DNA of 64,000 nucleotides from Zea mays. Lineage: Eukaryota > Streptophyta > Magnoliopsida > Poales > Poaceae. A program made the translations under genes and the position numbers. Positions within the stretch are counted from its first letter, which is position 1. The number at the start of each line of letters is the position of its first letter. The notes beneath the pieces are model-generated. The model worked only from the letters and a program-made list of their open reading frames with translations, had not been told where the DNA came from and did no database searches. The DNA lies in the NCBI RefSeq assembly GCF_902167145.1, contig NC_050101.1, forward strand, positions 131,408,990 through 131,472,989, read 5' to 3'. This document shows positions 61,085 to 64,000 of this stretch, one piece after another.

Positions 61085-64000
61085 CCACAAAAAGTATTCA
61101 TTTGAAATGTAAGGGGTCTCAACTCTACTTCTAGACAGAACTTTGTGCGCGCTTATGGATGCTACTAGAGCGGACATTGTGTGCCTTCAGGAAACTAAGA
61201 TGCAGAGTATTCCTAGAAGAATCATGTTATCTATGTTGGGGTCAGATTTTGAGCATTCCTTAGTCTTGCCTTCAGTTGGAGCTAGTGGAGGTATCCTGTT
61301 AGCTTGGAGGTGTCACCTCAGGAATGAGCAGAGTTGATACTCGCGATGTTTCTGTGCAGTTTCAGAAAAACGGAGGAGCAACTTGGTGGCTAACTAGTGT
61401 GTATGGGCCTCAAAGTAATGATGATAAACTTCTTTTCCTTCAAGAGTTGAGGCAAATAAGAGATTTCTGTCAGGGTCCATGGGCAATTGTTGGAGATTTT
61501 AATCTTATTTATACAGAAGAAGACAAGAATAATAGCAGTTTGAATAGGTCCATGATGGACGGTTCCAGAAGTTTATAAATGATTTAAACCTTATTTATCT
61601 TCCTGTTCTTGGAAGGGCGGGCCTGGTGCAGCATTAGAGCCTACCGTCTGTAACCAGAAGGTCCCGGGTTTGAGCCCCAGCCTCTGCATATTATGCGGGT
61701 AAGGTTTGGCGCTTAAAGATACCCTTCCCCAGACCCCGCACAGTCCGGGAAGCCTACGCCACTGGGTACACCCCCCTTTTTGATCTTCCCACTTCTTGGG
61801 TGCAAACACACTTGGTCTAACCAACAGGATTCTCTGACTCTGGTCAATCTTGATAGTGTTCTGCTCTTGGGAAGAAATTTTTCCTAATGTCTTTCTTCAG
61901 AGTGCTACATCTGAAGAATCTGATCACTGCCCTCTGATCTTGGGGCTCATGGACAGTGGTCCTGGAAAGCGACGCTTACACTTTGAGTCCTTTTGGCCGA
62001 AGCTTGGGGGTTCCAAGGGGTTGTTCAGGAGGCTTGGAGCTCGGTTAGTAAGAAAAGTTGTCGCTTCCTAACCTTAAAATTGAAACTCAAATCAGTTGCC
62101 AGAGGGCTCCAGATCTGGAGTGACAGAAAAGTTGGCAATGTTAAATCTCAGCTTGCACTAGCTAGGGAGATTCTTCATCAACTTGAAATTGCTCAAAACT
62201 CCAAGGAGCTGTCGGCAGCAGAGATGTGGCTTAAAATGGCCTCAAGAAACATGCTCTTGCTCTGGCTTCACTCAAGCGCACTATTGCTAGGTTGAGGTCC
62301 AGAGTGAATTGGCTTAAGGAAGGGGATGCCAACACAAGGATGTTTCACTTGCATGCTCAATTTCAGAAGCGTAAAAACTTCGTTGCAAAGTTGGTTTCCA
62401 ATAATACCATCTATACCAACCATGAGGATAAAGCTAAATTGGTTGATGAATTTTATAGATCCTTGTTGGGTACTAATTTGGCCGGAGTGTCTTCAATTAA
62501 TCTTGATATATTGGGTACTCACAATCTTGATATGGTTGTTCTCGATTTTCCCTTCACTAAAACCGAGGTCTGGGAGATTATCAAGCAGCTGCCTTCTGAC
62601 AAAGCGCTTGGCCCTGATGGTTTCATAGGCCGAGCTTGTAAGTGTTTTTGGCCTATTATCAAGGATAAGGTGATGGCAGTGGTTTCAGCAGTGTGGAGTA
62701 GGAAGTTTGCTAATTTTGATCGGTTAAACACAGCTTATGTGACTCTTCTTCCAAAAAGAATGGGACTGAAGAGATTAAAGACTTCCGTCCTATTAGTCTA
62801 GTGCATAGCATTGCCAAATTGATCACAAAAATGTTAGCCAACAGATTGGCTAGTAAGCTGCATAGTATGGTTTCTCCAAAGCAGAGTGCTTTCATCAAAG
62901 ATCGCTTTATACAGGATAACTTTGTGCTAGTACAACAAACAGCTCGGCTGCTCCATCAACAAAAAAAGACCTCGGGTGCTTCTAAAGCTTGATATTACAA
63001 AGGCGTTTGGCTCAATCTCTTGGCCTTTTTTTGTTGGAAGTGCTTCAAAATTTAGGTTTTGAACAAATTTGGAGAGATATTATTAGTGGATTGTTGGTTC
63101 CACAGAAGTGCTCTTGAATGGAATCCCAGGAAAGTCCATTCAACTAAAAAGGGGTCTGAGGCAGGGTGATCCCTTGTCTCAAATACTCTTTATTCTAGTT
63201 ATGGATGTTCTTGGGGGTTTGGTCTCTAAAGCTGAAGAGGAAGGGCTTTTACAACCTCTTTCTTCCAGATCCTTACATCATAGGATCTCTTTGTATGTGG
63301 ACGATGTTGTTCTTTTCTTGCAGCCAAGGAAGAGCGATATTCAGATGGTTCTCAACATTCTGCACCTATTTGGGGAAGCCTCAGGTTTAAAGAATAATGT
63401 CCAGAAGAGCAATGTTTAACCTATTCGATGTGACGAACAAGATATTGCAATTCTGAAAGAGCAACTCCCTTGTGAGTTATCTGCTTTTCCTTGCACTTGC
63501 TTGGGTTTGCCACTATCCCTGAAAAACTTTCGAAGAGTCAAGTGCAACCAATCATTGACAAGATTGCGGATCAGCTTCCAGGATGTAAGGCAGATTTGAT
63601 GACAAGGGTGTGGCGCAAAGTCCAAGTGCAATTTGTTTTAACAGGAATGATTATTTACCTTGCAATGGTTGTGGATTTGTCAACTTTGGCATGGAAGAAA
63701 AGAGGCTAAAGGGGGGCACAGGTTGGTGGCTCGGGGGGAAAGTCTATCGGCCTCTGGAGTTTGGAGGGCTATGTATTTTTAGCTTAAAGGAGCTTGGATG
63801 GGCCCTTCGAATGAGGTGGTTATGGTTGGCCAAGATTGACCCTGTGAGACATTGGTCTTCCCTTCCACTACAGTTTTGTGATAAAGTAAAGGCCTTTTTC
63901 TCTATAGCTTTGGTGACAGAAATTGGAAATGGTGCATCAACCTTGTTTTGGAAGGACCGATGGTTGCACGGCAGATGTATTAAGGATCTGGCACCTAGGT
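61085..64000 (+). pseudogene. LINE ORF2: endonuclease and reverse transcriptase
   Basis: The endonuclease carries N-V-R-G-L-N-S, V-C-L-Q-E-T-K, S-V-Y-G-P-Q, V-G-D-F-N-L-I-Y and S-D-H-C-P-L. RT carries A-L-G-P-D-G-F, D-F-R-P-I-S-L, K-Q-S-A-F-I-K, K-L-D-I-T-K-A-F-G-S, R-Q-G-D-P-L-S-Q and Y-V-D-D-V-V-L-F near 63296. Frames shift near 61330, 62070, 62270, 62765, 62985 and 63095, with stops at 63417 and beyond. Less decayed than the 51584 copy. Confidence 0.88.
61613..61782 (+). mobile_element. Au-type SINE (170 bp) inside the LINE
   Basis: Starts AAGGGCGGGCCTGGTGCAGC, with box B-like GGGTTTGAGCCCC near 61668. It has the diagnostic TACCCTTCCCCAGACCCCGC and ends in a T5 run. Imperfect TSDs are ATCTTCCTGTTCTTGG (61597-61612) and ATCTTCCCACTTCTTGG (61783-61799). 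It splits the LINE endonuclease frame. Confidence 0.9.

Larger units (their letters stand above)
60655..64000 (+). mobile_element. Second L1-type LINE, 5'-truncated, running off the window
   Basis: It begins in the end of ORF1, is interrupted by a tail insertion (60802-60900) and an Au SINE (61613-61782), and continues through ORF2 to the right edge. It belongs to the same broad family as 51584-58193, judging by shared R-S-R-V-N-W-L-K-E-G-D and L-A-R-E-I-L-H-Q-L-E-I-A blocks. Confidence 0.88.

Overview
The window is nuclear DNA from a grass, almost certainly maize (Zea mays) or a close relative. The evidence is the repeat content: a Grande-like Ty3/gypsy element with internal antisense genes, Sirevirus (Opie/Ji-type) Copia elements, a maize-type Helitron, Stowaway, Tourist and hAT MITEs, an Au-type SINE, and L1-type LINEs with a conserved 3' hairpin tail. 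One host gene is recognisable. It lies on the minus strand and encodes the proteasome activator PA200 (PSME4/Blm10 family). I traced 31 consecutive coding exons from 60111 down to the stop at 24848. All splice phases agree, giving about 1,650 C-terminal residues. The first ~170 residues lie beyond the right edge or in exons I did not find.

Layout. 1-11783: 3' part of a Grande-like element (protease, reverse transcriptase, two RNase H modules, integrase, an 89-bp tandem array, a spliced antisense gene, an 81-bp array carrying G-boxes, a second antisense acidic ORF with its own TATA box, PPT and 3' LTR). 11784-12600: unassigned DNA with a GC-rich island that could be a minus-strand first exon. 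12605-15669: gutted Sirevirus with one LTR. 16194-21273: Opie-like Sirevirus with both LTRs and a 5-bp target-site duplication (TSD), internally deleted. 21279-23750: unassigned repeats, then a Sirevirus-like LTR carrying a hAT MITE. 24848-60111: PA200, with introns of 2.3, 2.9, 8.9 and 11.3 kb packed with transposons. 60112-64000: an upstream PA200 intron or 5' flank filled with non-LTR elements.

The 11.3-kb PA200 intron (43164-31899) is a stack of nested insertions. A degenerate Copia carries a younger Copia (TSD CTGAC). That younger element's 5' LTR is split by a Helitron, and the Helitron carries a two-exon PP2C phosphatase fragment. The 8.9-kb intron holds a complete-length LINE with a 16-bp TSD. 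Nearly all large intronic elements lie antisense to PA200.

No gene in the window is a wholly new system. The least explained items are the antisense transcription unit inside the Grande-like element, with its G-box array and separate acidic ORF, and the GC-rich candidate first exon next to the Grande 3' LTR. Limits: no alignment could be run. Family names come from motif recognition, exon borders from hand translation and GT/GC-AG rules, and the ends of degenerate elements are approximate.
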